From positions 1 to 56,424 of the forward strand of contig JBBDQN010000005.1 of the NCBI GenBank assembly GCA_040905905.1: a stretch of DNA of 56,424 bases, read 5' to 3'. How positions within the stretch are numbered: position 1 is the first letter of the stretch; each line of letters starts with the position of its first letter. The DNA is from JAICND01 sp040905905 (GTDB lineage Bacteria; Actinomycetota; Acidimicrobiia; Spongiisociales; ZC4RG35). Positions 1 through 8,475 of this stretch are shown here, one piece after another. Under the pieces are notes generated by a model. It was not told the DNA's origin, did not search any database, and worked only from the letters and a program-made list of their open reading frames with translations. A program made the translations under genes and the position numbers.

Positions 1-50
1 GTCCCCACATTCACATGCGGCTTCGAACGCTCAAACTTCGCCTTACCCAT
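1..50 (-). CDS. tuf: Elongation factor Tu, N-terminal fragment (cut by window edge)
   Basis: The reverse strand reads MGKAKFERSKPHVNVG, the conserved N-terminus of bacterial EF-Tu, the GTPase that delivers aminoacyl-tRNA to the ribosome. Only 16 codons are in the window. The ATG is preceded by an AAAGAGG ribosome-binding site. It lies 15 bp after the fusA stop, the usual last position of the str operon, so it is probably co-transcribed with rpsL-rpsG-fusA. Confidence 0.93.
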   Translation of the reverse strand, partial: MGKAKFERSKPHVNVG

Positions 51-65
51 CGAACTACCTCTTTC

Positions 66-2177
66 CTATGTTCCCCGTCGGGAGGCAACAACCTCCTCGG
101 CGATGTTGCTCGGCACGTCTTGGTACGAATGAAACTGCATCGTGTAGGTGGCCCTGCCTTGTGAGAGCGACCGGAGATCGGTGGCATAACCAAACATCTC
201 CGCCAGCGGCACCTGGGACCGCACCGTGCGGGATGTTCCCCGCTGGCCCATCTCGTCGACTTTGCCCCGGCGAGATGAGAGGTCGCCAACCACAGAGCCC
301 ATGTATTCGTCGGGTGTCACCACCTCGACCTCCATGATCGGCTCCAGCAGTTTCATGCCTGCCCGTTTGGCGGCTTCCTGCACGGCTATCGAACCGGCGA
401 TCTTGAACGCCATCTCCGAAGAGTCGACGTCGTGATAGGAGCCGTCGATGAGGATCGCCCGCACATCCACGACCGGGTACCCGGCCAAGATGCCGTTTTC
501 GAGCGCTTCTTCGATGCCGTCATCGACCGAGGGGATGTACTCGCGGGGGATGCGTCCCCCGGTCACCTGGTCGACGAATTCGTAGCCGCCGCCGGGCCCG
601 GTCGGCTCAAGGTTGATGACCACATGGCCGTATTGGCCCTTGCCACCGGACTGACGGATGTATTTGCCCTCGACCTTTTGCACCGGTCCCTTGATCGTCT
701 CCCGATAGGCCACCTGGGGCTTGCCGACGTTCGCCACCACTTTGAACTCCCGCAGGAGCCGGTCGACAAGGATCTCAAGATGGAGCTCGCCCATGCCGGC
801 GATGATCGTCTGGCCGGTCTCTTCATCGGTTCGGACCAGAAAGGTGGGGTCCTCCTCGGACAAGCGATGGAGCGACTCGGAGAGCCTCTCTTCGTCTGTC
901 TTGGTCTTGGGCTCGATCGCAACCGAGATCACTGGTGCCGGGAACTGCATCGACTCGAGCTGGATCGGCGCCTGCAGGCCGGACAGCGTGTCGCCGGTAG
1001 TCGTGTGTTTGAAACCCACCGACGCCACGATGTCGCCCGTGTATACCTCGTCGATATCCTCGCGGTGGTTGGCGTGCATTCGGAGGATGCGGCCAATCCG
1101 CTCCTTCTTCCCGCTGGTGGTGTTGAGGACCGTGTCACCCTTGGCGGCGTGACCCGAATAGACCCGGAAATAGGTGAGCTTGCCCACATGGGGATCGCTC
1201 ATGATCTTGAAAGCGAGAGCCGCAAAGGGCTCGGCATCGGTCATCGGCCGCTCGATGACCACGTCCTCATGCCCGGGTTTGAAGCCGGTGATGGGGGGAA
1301 GGTCGGCGGGACTGGGGAGGTATTCGATGATGGCGTCGAGAAGGAGCTGGACGCCCCGGTTCTTGAAGGCCGAACCGCACAGCACCGGCACGAATAGCTG
1401 GGCAAGGGTCCCGGCCCGGACCGCCTGGCGGATCTCGTCGGGGGTGATCTCAAGATCCTCGAGGTACTTCTCCAGCAGCTTCTCGTCGGCCTCGGCGGCA
1501 ACTTCGAGCATCTTGCCCCGCCATTCGTTGGCCTTTCCGAGCAGCTCGACAGGGATGTCGACTGTGTCCCAGACTTTGCCGTCGTCACCTTTCCAGATAT
1601 GAGCCTTCATCTCGATCAGGTCGATAACCCCGGTGAAGTCGGCTTCGCGGCCAATGGGGAGTTGGACGACCAGGGGTTTGGCGTCGAGCCGATCGATGAT
1701 CGACTGGACATCGGCATAAAAGTCGGCGCCGGTGCGATCGAGCTTGTTGATGAAACAGATTCGGGGGACGCGATAGCGATCGGCCTGGCGCCACACCGTT
1801 TCGGACTGGGGCTCGACACCGGCCACCCCATCGAAGACAGCGACGGCACCGTCGAGCACTCGCAGGCTCCGCTCCACTTCGACCGTGAAGTCGACGTGAC
1901 CCGGCGTGTCGATGATGTTGATCCAGTGGTCGTGCCAGATGCAGGTGGTGGCAGCCGAGGTGATGGTGATCCCTCGCTCCTGCTCCTGTTCCATCCAGTC
2001 CATAGTGGCGGCGCCCTCGTGGACCTCACCAACCTTGTAGTTGCGACCCGTGTAATAGAGGATCCGTTCGGTGAGTGTGGTTTTGCCCGCGTCGATGTGG
2101 GCCATGATCCCGATGTTGCGGGTTCGGCCCAACGGCACCTGGCGGAGGTGCGTCAACGCGTTTTTTTCGGCACTCAT
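66..2177 (-). CDS. fusA: Elongation factor G
   Basis: This encodes the ribosomal translocase GTPase, 703 aa, the usual length of bacterial EF-G. The P-loop is AHIDAGKTTLTERIL near residue 27, followed by the switch region RGITITSAATT, DTPGHVDF (G3) and NKLDRTGADF (G4). Domains II to V follow, ending in the C-terminal region typical of EF-G. The reading frame is open further upstream, but the start at MSAEKNALTHLRQVPL is chosen because it gives the family-standard N-terminus just before the G domain. It follows rpsG by about 45 bp in the str operon, ahead of tuf. Nothing unusual was seen. Confidence 0.97.
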   Translation of the reverse strand: MSAEKNALTHLRQVPLGRTRNIGIMAHIDAGKTTLTERILYYTGRNYKVGEVHEGAATMDWMEQEQERGITITSAATTCIWHDHWINIIDTPGHVDFTVEVERSLRVLDGAVAVFDGVAGVEPQSETVWRQADRYRVPRICFINKLDRTGADFYADVQSIIDRLDAKPLVVQLPIGREADFTGVIDLIEMKAHIWKGDDGKVWDTVDIPVELLGKANEWRGKMLEVAAEADEKLLEKYLEDLEITPDEIRQAVRAGTLAQLFVPVLCGSAFKNRGVQLLLDAIIEYLPSPADLPPITGFKPGHEDVVIERPMTDAEPFAALAFKIMSDPHVGKLTYFRVYSGHAAKGDTVLNTTSGKKERIGRILRMHANHREDIDEVYTGDIVASVGFKHTTTGDTLSGLQAPIQLESMQFPAPVISVAIEPKTKTDEERLSESLHRLSEEDPTFLVRTDEETGQTIIAGMGELHLEILVDRLLREFKVVANVGKPQVAYRETIKGPVQKVEGKYIRQSGGKGQYGHVVINLEPTGPGGGYEFVDQVTGGRIPREYIPSVDDGIEEALENGILAGYPVVDVRAILIDGSYHDVDSSEMAFKIAGSIAVQEAAKRAGMKLLEPIMEVEVVTPDEYMGSVVGDLSSRRGKVDEMGQRGTSRTVRSQVPLAEMFGYATDLRSLSQGRATYTMQFHSYQDVPSNIAEEVVASRRGT

Positions 2178-2221
2178 CTCTGATCTTCTTCGGTCGCTAT
2201 GCGGTTGTAAAAGGGCCGCTG

Positions 2222-2689
2222 TTACCAGCGGTAGTGGGCGAAGGCCTTGTTTGACTCCGCCATCTTGTGGACGTCTTCTTTGCGTTTGACCGCCGACCCG
2301 GAGTTGTTGGCGGCGTCGAGGATCTCGTAGGCGAGGCGCTCGGCCATCGTGTGCTCTTTGCGGCGGCGGGAGAAGCTGACCAGCCAACGGATGGCCAGGG
2401 ACATCGACCGACGGGGCGGGACATCGACCGGCACCTGATACGAAGCACCACCCACCCGACGAGAACGGACCTCGACATGGGGGCGGATGTTGTCGACCGC
2501 TTTCTTGAGGACCGTCACCGGGTCTTGACCGGCCCGGCGCTCGACGATCTCGAGGGAGTCGTAGACGATGGAACGGGCCACGTCCTTCTTGCCCTTGAGC
2601 AGGATCTTGTTGATGACCTGGCTGACCAGGACCGAACGAAAGACCGGATCGGCCTCGATCTTGCGCTTTTGGGCTGGAGCACGACGCAT
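2222..2689 (-). CDS. rpsG: Small ribosomal subunit protein uS7
   Basis: This is 155 aa, the standard length for bacterial S7, which nucleates assembly of the 30S head and contacts the 3' major domain of 16S rRNA. Recognisable stretches are the N-terminal MRRAPAQKRKIEADPVF, the GGASYQVPVDVPPRR loop, the RWLVSFSRRRKEHTM segment and the C-terminal NKAFAHYRW. The ATG lies one base downstream of the rpsL stop and has a GGGAGG ribosome-binding site inside the rpsL 3' end, so the two genes are translationally linked. Confidence 0.97.
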   Translation of the reverse strand: MRRAPAQKRKIEADPVFRSVLVSQVINKILLKGKKDVARSIVYDSLEIVERRAGQDPVTVLKKAVDNIRPHVEVRSRRVGGASYQVPVDVPPRRSMSLAIRWLVSFSRRRKEHTMAERLAYEILDAANNSGSAVKRKEDVHKMAESNKAFAHYRW

Positions 2690-2690
2690 G

Positions 2691-3062
2691 TCAGCCTCCC
2701 TTCTTCGCCCCGTAGCGGGAACGGGCCTGCTTGCGGTTCTTCACCCCGGCGGCGTCGAGGGTTCCGCGTATGACCTTGTAACGGACCCCCGGAAGATCGC
2801 GGACCCGGCCGCCCCTGACCAGGACGATCGAGTGTTCCTGGAGGTTGTGGCCTTCCCCAGGGATGTAGGCGGTGATCTCCACTTGAGAGGAGAGCCGCAC
2901 CCGGGCGACCTTGCGCAGAGCAGAGTTGGGCTTTTTGGGCGTGACCGTATAGACGCGGGTGCAGACGCCCCGTCGCTGGGGAGCCCCGGCCAGGCCGGCG
3001 GTCTTGGTCTTCTTCTTCTTTGGCTGCCTGCCCTCGCGGACAAGCTGCTCGATGGTGGGCAT
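2691..3062 (-). CDS. rpsL: Small ribosomal subunit protein uS12
   Basis: This is 123 aa, the standard length for S12, the decoding-centre protein. The conserved blocks TPKKPNSALRKVARVRL, AYIPGEGHNLQEHSIVLVRG and DLPGVRYKVIRGTLD are present, including the lysines (PKKPNS and the later GVKNRKQ region) in which streptomycin-resistance changes are known in other bacteria. The sequence here is wild-type-like. An AGGAG ribosome-binding site sits 4 bases before the ATG. It is the first gene of the str operon, behind the promoter at 3215-3243. Confidence 0.97.
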   Translation of the reverse strand: MPTIEQLVREGRQPKKKKTKTAGLAGAPQRRGVCTRVYTVTPKKPNSALRKVARVRLSSQVEITAYIPGEGHNLQEHSIVLVRGGRVRDLPGVRYKVIRGTLDAAGVKNRKQARSRYGAKKGG

Positions 3063-3214
3063 TTCGCTCCTGTTACGCGCAAAACCGGCGCCCGGACGCG
3101 CTGCCGGGATCGCCGACCCGTTGTTAGGTTGACCCCGCTCCGGTCAGCTCCCGGTGGGGGTCACACCGAAAGCCCCGTCAGGAGAGGGGAATGAGGTCTA
3201 AGACCACGGGCCAA

Positions 3215-3243
3215 AGTATACGAGGGGTGCATCACAGGGTCAA
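3215..3243 (-). promoter_or_regulatory. Sigma-70-type promoter of the rpsL-rpsG-fusA-tuf operon
   Basis: On the reverse strand a -35 TTGACC (3238-3243) is separated by exactly 17 bp from a -10 TATACT (3215-3220). This would start transcription near 3207 and give a leader of about 145 nt before rpsL. It is one of the two best promoter matches in the window, as expected for a translation operon. The remaining bases up to the divergent gene at 3362 show no other recognisable element. Confidence 0.8.
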
Positions 3244-3361
3244 AAGAACGCCGGGGTTGGGGGGTAGGGGGCCACGGAACGCCCCGAAGCCGAACCAGCT
3301 TTGGGGGTCTCTGATTAACCGGCACTAGGTACCACCCAGTTCTGTCCCCCTGCGACCTAAC

Positions 3362-6043
3362 GTGCGGGACGTGCCCATTCCAGTCCCCCTTCAGCAGGCA
3401 CTCGCCAATCGGTCTGGAGCTACCTTCCGCACCGTCGCATTGCAGGTCAATCCGTGGGACTACGTGATGCGAAGGGGAAACCCCACGGGCTATGGCACTC
3501 AAGAAGAGTACGACGAGGCCCTCGTAAAGGCCTTGGTTGCATCTCACGTTGACGCTATTGCAATCACAGATCATGACAGGGTGCCTCCGGATTCACTGTG
3601 GCACCGAGTCGCGGAAGCTGGCATTTCGGTGTTTCCCGGCTTCGAAATTAAGACCAGCGAGAACGTTCACGTCCTCTGTGTGTTCGGACCGGACAGGTCG
3701 AAGGAGGACGTCACCGCCGTCTTGTTCGCTTTGATCGCCGGCGAGGGCCAAATTTCCCAGCGGTCGTTCATCGAAGTAACACGACTGGTTTCTGAGCGAG
3801 GCGGCGTTGTCATAGCGCCACACGCTACGGCAGCGGGAGGAATGCTTTCGGTTCTTCAAGGGGAGGCCCGGATTAAGGCGTGGCACGACGAGAACTTCAA
3901 CGCAGTTGCGATTCCCGGCCCGCTCGAAGAGCTCGACGCTGGTCATCGGTCCATCCTCACGGGACAGGAGATCGCATACAGGCGAAAGCGTGGCCCAGCT
4001 GTGCTGAATGCCAACGATATTTGGTCTCCTACTCATGTTGCGAGAGCCGGGTCGTTGTCTCGGCTCAAGATGTCCAACATCACGATCGACGGACTGAGGC
4101 ATGCCTTCCTTGATCCATATTCTCGATTGAAGCTCATGGACGAACCGCATCGTGAGGAGCATGCCGAGTTGTTGGCTATTTTCTGGGAAGGCGGTTTTCT
4201 CGATGGGCTCGCCATTGGATTCAGCGAGGCTCTCAATGTTGTCATCGGGGGACGTGGGACTGGCAAATCGAGCCTGCTCCGGAGCATCAGATTCGCTCTC
4301 GGTCGAGATGCCTTGACCGACGCGTCCCAAGAAGACCAACGTACCTTTGTCGAGCAAGTCCTTGGGCCCGGCTCGGTTGTTTGGCTAGCGCTCAGGAGCA
4401 TTAGGCCAACGGATGCTGAGTATTTGGTGCGTCGGACGGTTGACGGCAATCCCATCGTCCAGAACGTGGCAGGGGAGGTGATGTCTGTACATCCGCGGGA
4501 TCTCAATCTGCCCATTGAAATCTTTGGCCAACATGAGCTCTCAGACGTCGCTAGGGACAAGCACCGCCATGGCGCCCTGGTCACTAGGTATGTCGACGAC
4601 CTCATCGGCTTGGAACAGGCGATTTCAACTGCAGCGGCCGATCTGGGTCGCAATACCGAGCAACTCGAAAACGTAGAAGAGGAGCTTGTTGCTGCTCGTG
4701 CTCAACTGAGCAATCTCGGAGCAAAGGAACTTCAACGGCGGCGATATCGCGAGTCCGGTCTTGAAGAACGCCTCGGCCGGAAACCGGTCCTGGAGAGGGA
4801 GCGGCGAGGCTTCGAACGTGCTGCCCGAATCCTGGACGATGCACAAGAGCAGCTCGTCGACTTCCGTGAATCAGTAGATTTCGAAATGAGATTCCTTGAG
4901 GAGCTGGCAGAGGATCCCGGTGCCACGTCCCATTTCTTTGGGGATCTCTTAACGCAGATGAGGGCCCTTAAAGCCCGCATAGCTGTGGAGGTGCCTGACG
5001 AGCTTGAGGGGCTACGGCAGGAGAGTCAGAACATCCTGCACGGCATACAAGAGCAATGGCGGCAGGACGAGCTAGCTGAGATCAACGCAATTGACGCTGA
5101 CCTGCGTGAACTTGGCGCCGAGGGCGCGGACATTCAGCATTTCCTCATACTCGATCGAGAGATCGACACCCTGATGGAGGTAAACAGCGCCTCCCAGAGA
5201 CTTGAGCAGCGAATGCTGGCTCTACTCCGTGACCGTCAACGCCTTTTGGGTCAAATCAGAGAATCCAGAGATCGAAGGGACCGAGCTTTCCGCGCTGCAG
5301 CCGGCAGAGCCATTTCGCGACTTCCGAATCTCGTTCGGGCCACTGCTGTTAGCGGCGCCGACGTGGTCGAAATGAAGAGGCGAATTCGGGATCACCTAGG
5401 GGGCCGCCAACATGAGGCGGACGAACATCTGGATCGGTTGGCAGATTTGGGAACCTTCGACTCGCTTGAGTGCGCGGCTGCTTGTCGGGCCGGTGAAGAT
5501 TCTCTGATAGCAATGGGTTTCAATCCTTTCCAGGCAGGACGTCTATCCGGTGGCGGCGAAGGTCTCGCCCGGCTAATCGAAGAGATCGATGTGCCTCCGT
5601 TGGTTCGCATTGAACTCAACACCGTGCGCGGAGAGGGGGATCCGACCTGGCGCGAGCTATCGCGACTTTCAACAGGACAAAAGGCCACGGCCCTGCTGCT
5701 CCTTGCCCTAGCCGAGAGGGACGACGACGGTCCGCTGATTATCGATCAGCCCGAGGAAGACCTCGATACTGACTTTTTGGTTACCGGGGTGGTCGAACGG
5801 CTGCGAACCGGCAAGATGGGCAGACAATTCTTCTTTGCCACCCATAATCCGAACATCCCTGTTCTGGCCGACGCCGAGCTAGTAGTCGCTCTAACCGCCA
5901 CGGGCGAAGCAGGCGACGAGGGTGCGGTAGTCCAGATTCAAGCCATCGGATCGATCGATGACGGCCTGGTGCGGCAACGGGTCGCCGATCTAGACGGCGG
6001 AAGAGACGCCTTCAATATCCGCAGAACCCGATACGGCTTCTGA
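3362..6043 (+). CDS. PHP-domain ABC/SMC-like ATPase (TrlF-like), probable defence protein
   Basis: The product is 893 aa. An N-terminal PHP-like phosphoesterase domain (about 20-260) shows AIAITDHD, FPGFEIKTSENVHVL and VIAPHA. It is followed by an SMC/RloC-like ATPase split by long coiled coils (about 400-680): Walker A GGRGTGKSSLLRSI near 292, signature RLSTGQKA near 762, Walker B PLIIDQPEEDLD and H-loop ATHNPN. Where PHP motif I (HxH) should be, the sequence is ALQVNP, so both histidines are replaced and the metal site is probably altered. From memory, related proteins share this ALQVNP form; a search should confirm. The GTG start has no clear ribosome-binding site but gives the family-like N-terminus. 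The gene is divergent from the str operon and is the first gene of a defence-like stretch. Likely role (inference): nucleic-acid processing against invaders. Confidence 0.75.
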   Translation: MRDVPIPVPLQQALANRSGATFRTVALQVNPWDYVMRRGNPTGYGTQEEYDEALVKALVASHVDAIAITDHDRVPPDSLWHRVAEAGISVFPGFEIKTSENVHVLCVFGPDRSKEDVTAVLFALIAGEGQISQRSFIEVTRLVSERGGVVIAPHATAAGGMLSVLQGEARIKAWHDENFNAVAIPGPLEELDAGHRSILTGQEIAYRRKRGPAVLNANDIWSPTHVARAGSLSRLKMSNITIDGLRHAFLDPYSRLKLMDEPHREEHAELLAIFWEGGFLDGLAIGFSEALNVVIGGRGTGKSSLLRSIRFALGRDALTDASQEDQRTFVEQVLGPGSVVWLALRSIRPTDAEYLVRRTVDGNPIVQNVAGEVMSVHPRDLNLPIEIFGQHELSDVARDKHRHGALVTRYVDDLIGLEQAISTAAADLGRNTEQLENVEEELVAARAQLSNLGAKELQRRRYRESGLEERLGRKPVLERERRGFERAARILDDAQEQLVDFRESVDFEMRFLEELAEDPGATSHFFGDLLTQMRALKARIAVEVPDELEGLRQESQNILHGIQEQWRQDELAEINAIDADLRELGAEGADIQHFLILDREIDTLMEVNSASQRLEQRMLALLRDRQRLLGQIRESRDRRDRAFRAAAGRAISRLPNLVRATAVSGADVVEMKRRIRDHLGGRQHEADEHLDRLADLGTFDSLECAAACRAGEDSLIAMGFNPFQAGRLSGGGEGLARLIEEIDVPPLVRIELNTVRGEGDPTWRELSRLSTGQKATALLLLALAERDDDGPLIIDQPEEDLDTDFLVTGVVERLRTGKMGRQFFFATHNPNIPVLADAELVVALTATGEAGDEGAVVQIQAIGSIDDGLVRQRVADLDGGRDAFNIRRTRYGF

Positions 6044-6059
6044 TCGTACGGTTTTGGTT

Positions 6060-6245
6060 TTAGTTTTCGGGCGTTGCCTGTCTGGTGGCGCGCATCCGAC
6101 AGCGGTCGCTACAGAAGCGTGTAGGCCTCGGTCGGCCTTCGAGGGACGATCCACAGACTGGACACACCCGTTGGCGCCTCTCTTCCAAGAAGCGAGCAAG
6201 TTCCGGGTCGACTTCGTTCCTTACGCTGCCTGCGACGGCGCGCAA
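6060..6245 (-). CDS. Small zinc-ribbon ORF, possibly a C-terminal gene fragment
   Basis: This is a 61-codon reverse-strand ORF with a clear CPVCGSS...RFCSDRCRMRATRQA pattern (CxxC then CxxxC), of the kind found at the C-termini of actinobacterial DNA-associated proteins. The only start is a TTG without an obvious ribosome-binding site, and the frame is closed by a stop about 33 bp upstream. It begins exactly where the Cas1-like relic at 6251 loses its 5' part, which suggests a rearrangement junction that removed the N-terminal portions of both. It is convergent with the PHP-ATPase gene. It may be a real small protein or a relic; I favour a relic. Confidence 0.4.
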   Translation of the reverse strand: MRAVAGSVRNEVDPELARFLEERRQRVCPVCGSSLEGRPRPTRFCSDRCRMRATRQATPEN

Positions 6246-6250
6246 CGCCG

Positions 6251-7201
6251 CGATTACCCGAACACTGGAAAAGCTTCATCAGCCGGACCGGGGTGTCACC
6301 GGAACTGCCCGTATGGCCGCCAACCCCGCCAACGCCATCCTCAACTACATGTACGCCCTGCTCGAAGCCGAAACCACCATCGGATGCCACACCGTCGGGC
6401 TCGACCCCGGAATCGGAATCCTCCACGCCGATCAGCACTCCCGCGACTCATTTGCCCTCGACCTAATGGAAGCCTCGCGTCCGTACGTGGATAGGTGGCT
6501 CCTCGATTTGCTCGAAGGGCACTACTTCCGTGCCCGAGATTTCTCCGAAGACCGCCGCGGCTCCTGCCGCATCAACCCACCACTCACGCACCACCTCTCA
6601 GAACTGACATCTGCTCTCGCGAGTCAATTTGGACCGGTCATCGAGAGGGCCTCCCAATTGCTTGCCGACACTCCCGGGGTTCGAACGGGGCGGATACCAA
6701 CCCCCTTGACAGGCTCCAACCGAGCAACAGCGCGAGAAGCAAAGGCATCGAGCGGCGGGCCAAAGCGGACTCGCCGGGTCCAGTCCCCATGTCCGAACTG
6801 CGGCGGCCCGAAGGTCGGCGAGCGGTCCACGTGCGACGGATGCTTTCCCGAGTGGAAGGCGGAGAGTCTCAGACAGATCACCGAGGCAAGTCAGGCAAGG
6901 CTCGCCTATCTCCGAGGCCGGGGAGAAGACCCCGCCCACGGTGGAGAAGCTGCGGCAAGGCGTGGATCTGCGGTCAGCGATGGACAGCGTGCATCAAGAC
7001 TCTGGGACGAGCAGAACGAAAAGCCCCTGCCTTCCACGTTTGAACCCATACAAGCTGCCCTTGAGCCTGTAACTGTTAGCGACTTGGCTCGATGCACCGG
7101 TGTCGGCGGGATACTGCTCAATGATCAAGCGGGGGCTCAAGACACCGCATCCCAGGCACTGGGCGACCATCACAGAGATCATCGCCCAGGCCAGTCGATG
7201 A
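6251..7201 (+). pseudogene. Decayed Cas1-like gene (5' truncated, two frameshifts)
   Basis: The first frame reads LPEHWKSFISRTG up to about 6292. A second frame continues TGTARMAANPANAILNYMY, then LEAE, GLDPGIGILHADQ, RDSFALDLMEASRPYVD and NPPLTHHLSE. This is the C-terminal catalytic half of a Cas1 integrase, with the His of the GILH block and the Glu of DLMEASRP retained. Next come TPLTGSNRA, a zinc-ribbon-like CPNCGG...CDGCFPEW, and GEDPAHGGEAAARRG, which I recall from actinobacterial stand-alone Cas1-type proteins. At about 7106 the frame shifts again to AGYCSMIKRGLKTPHPRHW, a helix-turn-helix-like tail ending at TGA 7199-7201. The N-terminal half, including the first catalytic Glu region, is missing. 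No CRISPR array or other cas gene is nearby. Confidence 0.7.
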
Positions 7202-7389
7202 CGCCGCTGACCACTTCCGTAACATTGGCGGACGTGGATCTCTCTTCGGCGCAGCCCCGATTTGCGCAGCACATCGTCGGGCCTCCGTCCTGAATTCCAA
7301 CGACCACTCGCTTTATGTCGTGTTCCCGGGAGCTTGCCTGACTGGAGTAGTCGGCCACGCCTAGAGTCACCCCCTGAGAGAGTGGCACG

Positions 7390-8475
7390 ATGACGGACGC
7401 AAACCGCAAACTAAGCAGCGCGAAGGCTGCGAAGAAGGACGAGTTCTACACTCAATTGCCTGATATCGAGCGGGAACTGAAGCACTACCGGGACCACTTC
7501 AGAGACAAGGTCGTTTACTGCAACTGCGACGATCCTCGAGTCAGCAACTTCTTCAAGTACTTCTCATACAACTTCGAGCAACTGGGACTCAAGAAGCTCA
7601 TCACTACCTGCTACAGAAGTCAACACAGGGACCTGTTTAGCCAGAACGACTCTGAACGGGCCATCAGCCTGGAGTACACGGGGATAAAGGATCCGGACGG
7701 GCGAGTTCCCGACCCAGAGGACATCGGAGTCAGACTTCTGGAAAGCGACGGGGACTTCCGCAACGCAGAGTCCATTGAGTTGTTAGAGCAGGCCGACATC
7801 GTCGTCACCAATCCGCCGTTCTCCCTATTCCGTGAGTACGTGTCCCACTTGATCAAGTACGACAAGCAGTTCCTCATCATCGGCCACCAGAATGCCATTA
7901 AGTACAAGGAGACCTTCCCGCTCATCAAGGCCGACCGACTATGGCTTGGATACGGATTCCCCGGCGGGGCGACGCACTTCGCCAGCGAATACGAGGACAC
8001 AGCGACCGCAACTGACAGACGCGAAGGGATGATCCGAATCTCGGGGGTTCACTGGTTCACGAACCTTGAGCACAACAAGCGCCACGAAGACCTGATCCTC
8101 TACAAGTCGTACAACCCCGAGGAGTATCCAACCTATGACAATTTCCACGCCATCGAAGTCGCCAAGACCAAGGACATCCCGGCGGATTACGACGGCGTCA
8201 TGGGCGTACCCATCACCTTCATGGACAAGTACAACCCTGACCAGTTCGAGATTGTGGGCATCACCCAGTCGTGGGCAGGAGCGGCGTCGAAAACCTACCC
8301 GCGCCAAGTGCAGGTAAGCGCCAACGGTAAGCGACAGGAGGTCACGAAGCTCAATGACGGGCCTGCCCTGAAAATGGACTCGCCGCCCGGTAACACGACT
8401 TACTACATGGTCGGAGACGACTACTTCACCCAGCTGTACGCCCGCATCCTCATCCGACGGAGAGGGGGGAACTAA
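7390..8475 (+). CDS. EcoRI-family adenine-specific DNA methyltransferase
   Basis: This 361-aa protein closely follows the EcoRI-methylase family pattern: AAKKDEFYTQLPDIERELKHY at the N-terminus, the SAM-region VVYCNCDDPRVSNFFKYFS, KKLITTCY, and the catalytic motif IV as NPPFSLFREYV near residue 140. It should transfer a methyl group from SAM to N6 of adenine in a specific DNA site. The ATG follows GAGAGTGGCACG. Its TAA stop overlaps the ATG of the next gene (TAATG), so the two are translationally coupled. The usual EcoRI-type endonuclease is absent, and a DUF262-HNH protein takes its place. Recognition sequence unknown. Confidence 0.9.
   Translation: MTDANRKLSSAKAAKKDEFYTQLPDIERELKHYRDHFRDKVVYCNCDDPRVSNFFKYFSYNFEQLGLKKLITTCYRSQHRDLFSQNDSERAISLEYTGIKDPDGRVPDPEDIGVRLLESDGDFRNAESIELLEQADIVVTNPPFSLFREYVSHLIKYDKQFLIIGHQNAIKYKETFPLIKADRLWLGYGFPGGATHFASEYEDTATATDRREGMIRISGVHWFTNLEHNKRHEDLILYKSYNPEEYPTYDNFHAIEVAKTKDIPADYDGVMGVPITFMDKYNPDQFEIVGITQSWAGAASKTYPRQVQVSANGKRQEVTKLNDGPALKMDSPPGNTTYYMVGDDYFTQLYARILIRRRGGN

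Noticed and set aside
66..2387. Extended fusA start about 70 codons upstream
   Set aside because: The extra part is antisense-like and overlaps rpsG coding sequence; the MSAEKNA start gives the family N-terminus.
7202..7389. Possible CRISPR array beside the Cas1 relic
   Set aside because: I found no regularly spaced direct repeats between 6000 and 7400 or in the flanking spacers.
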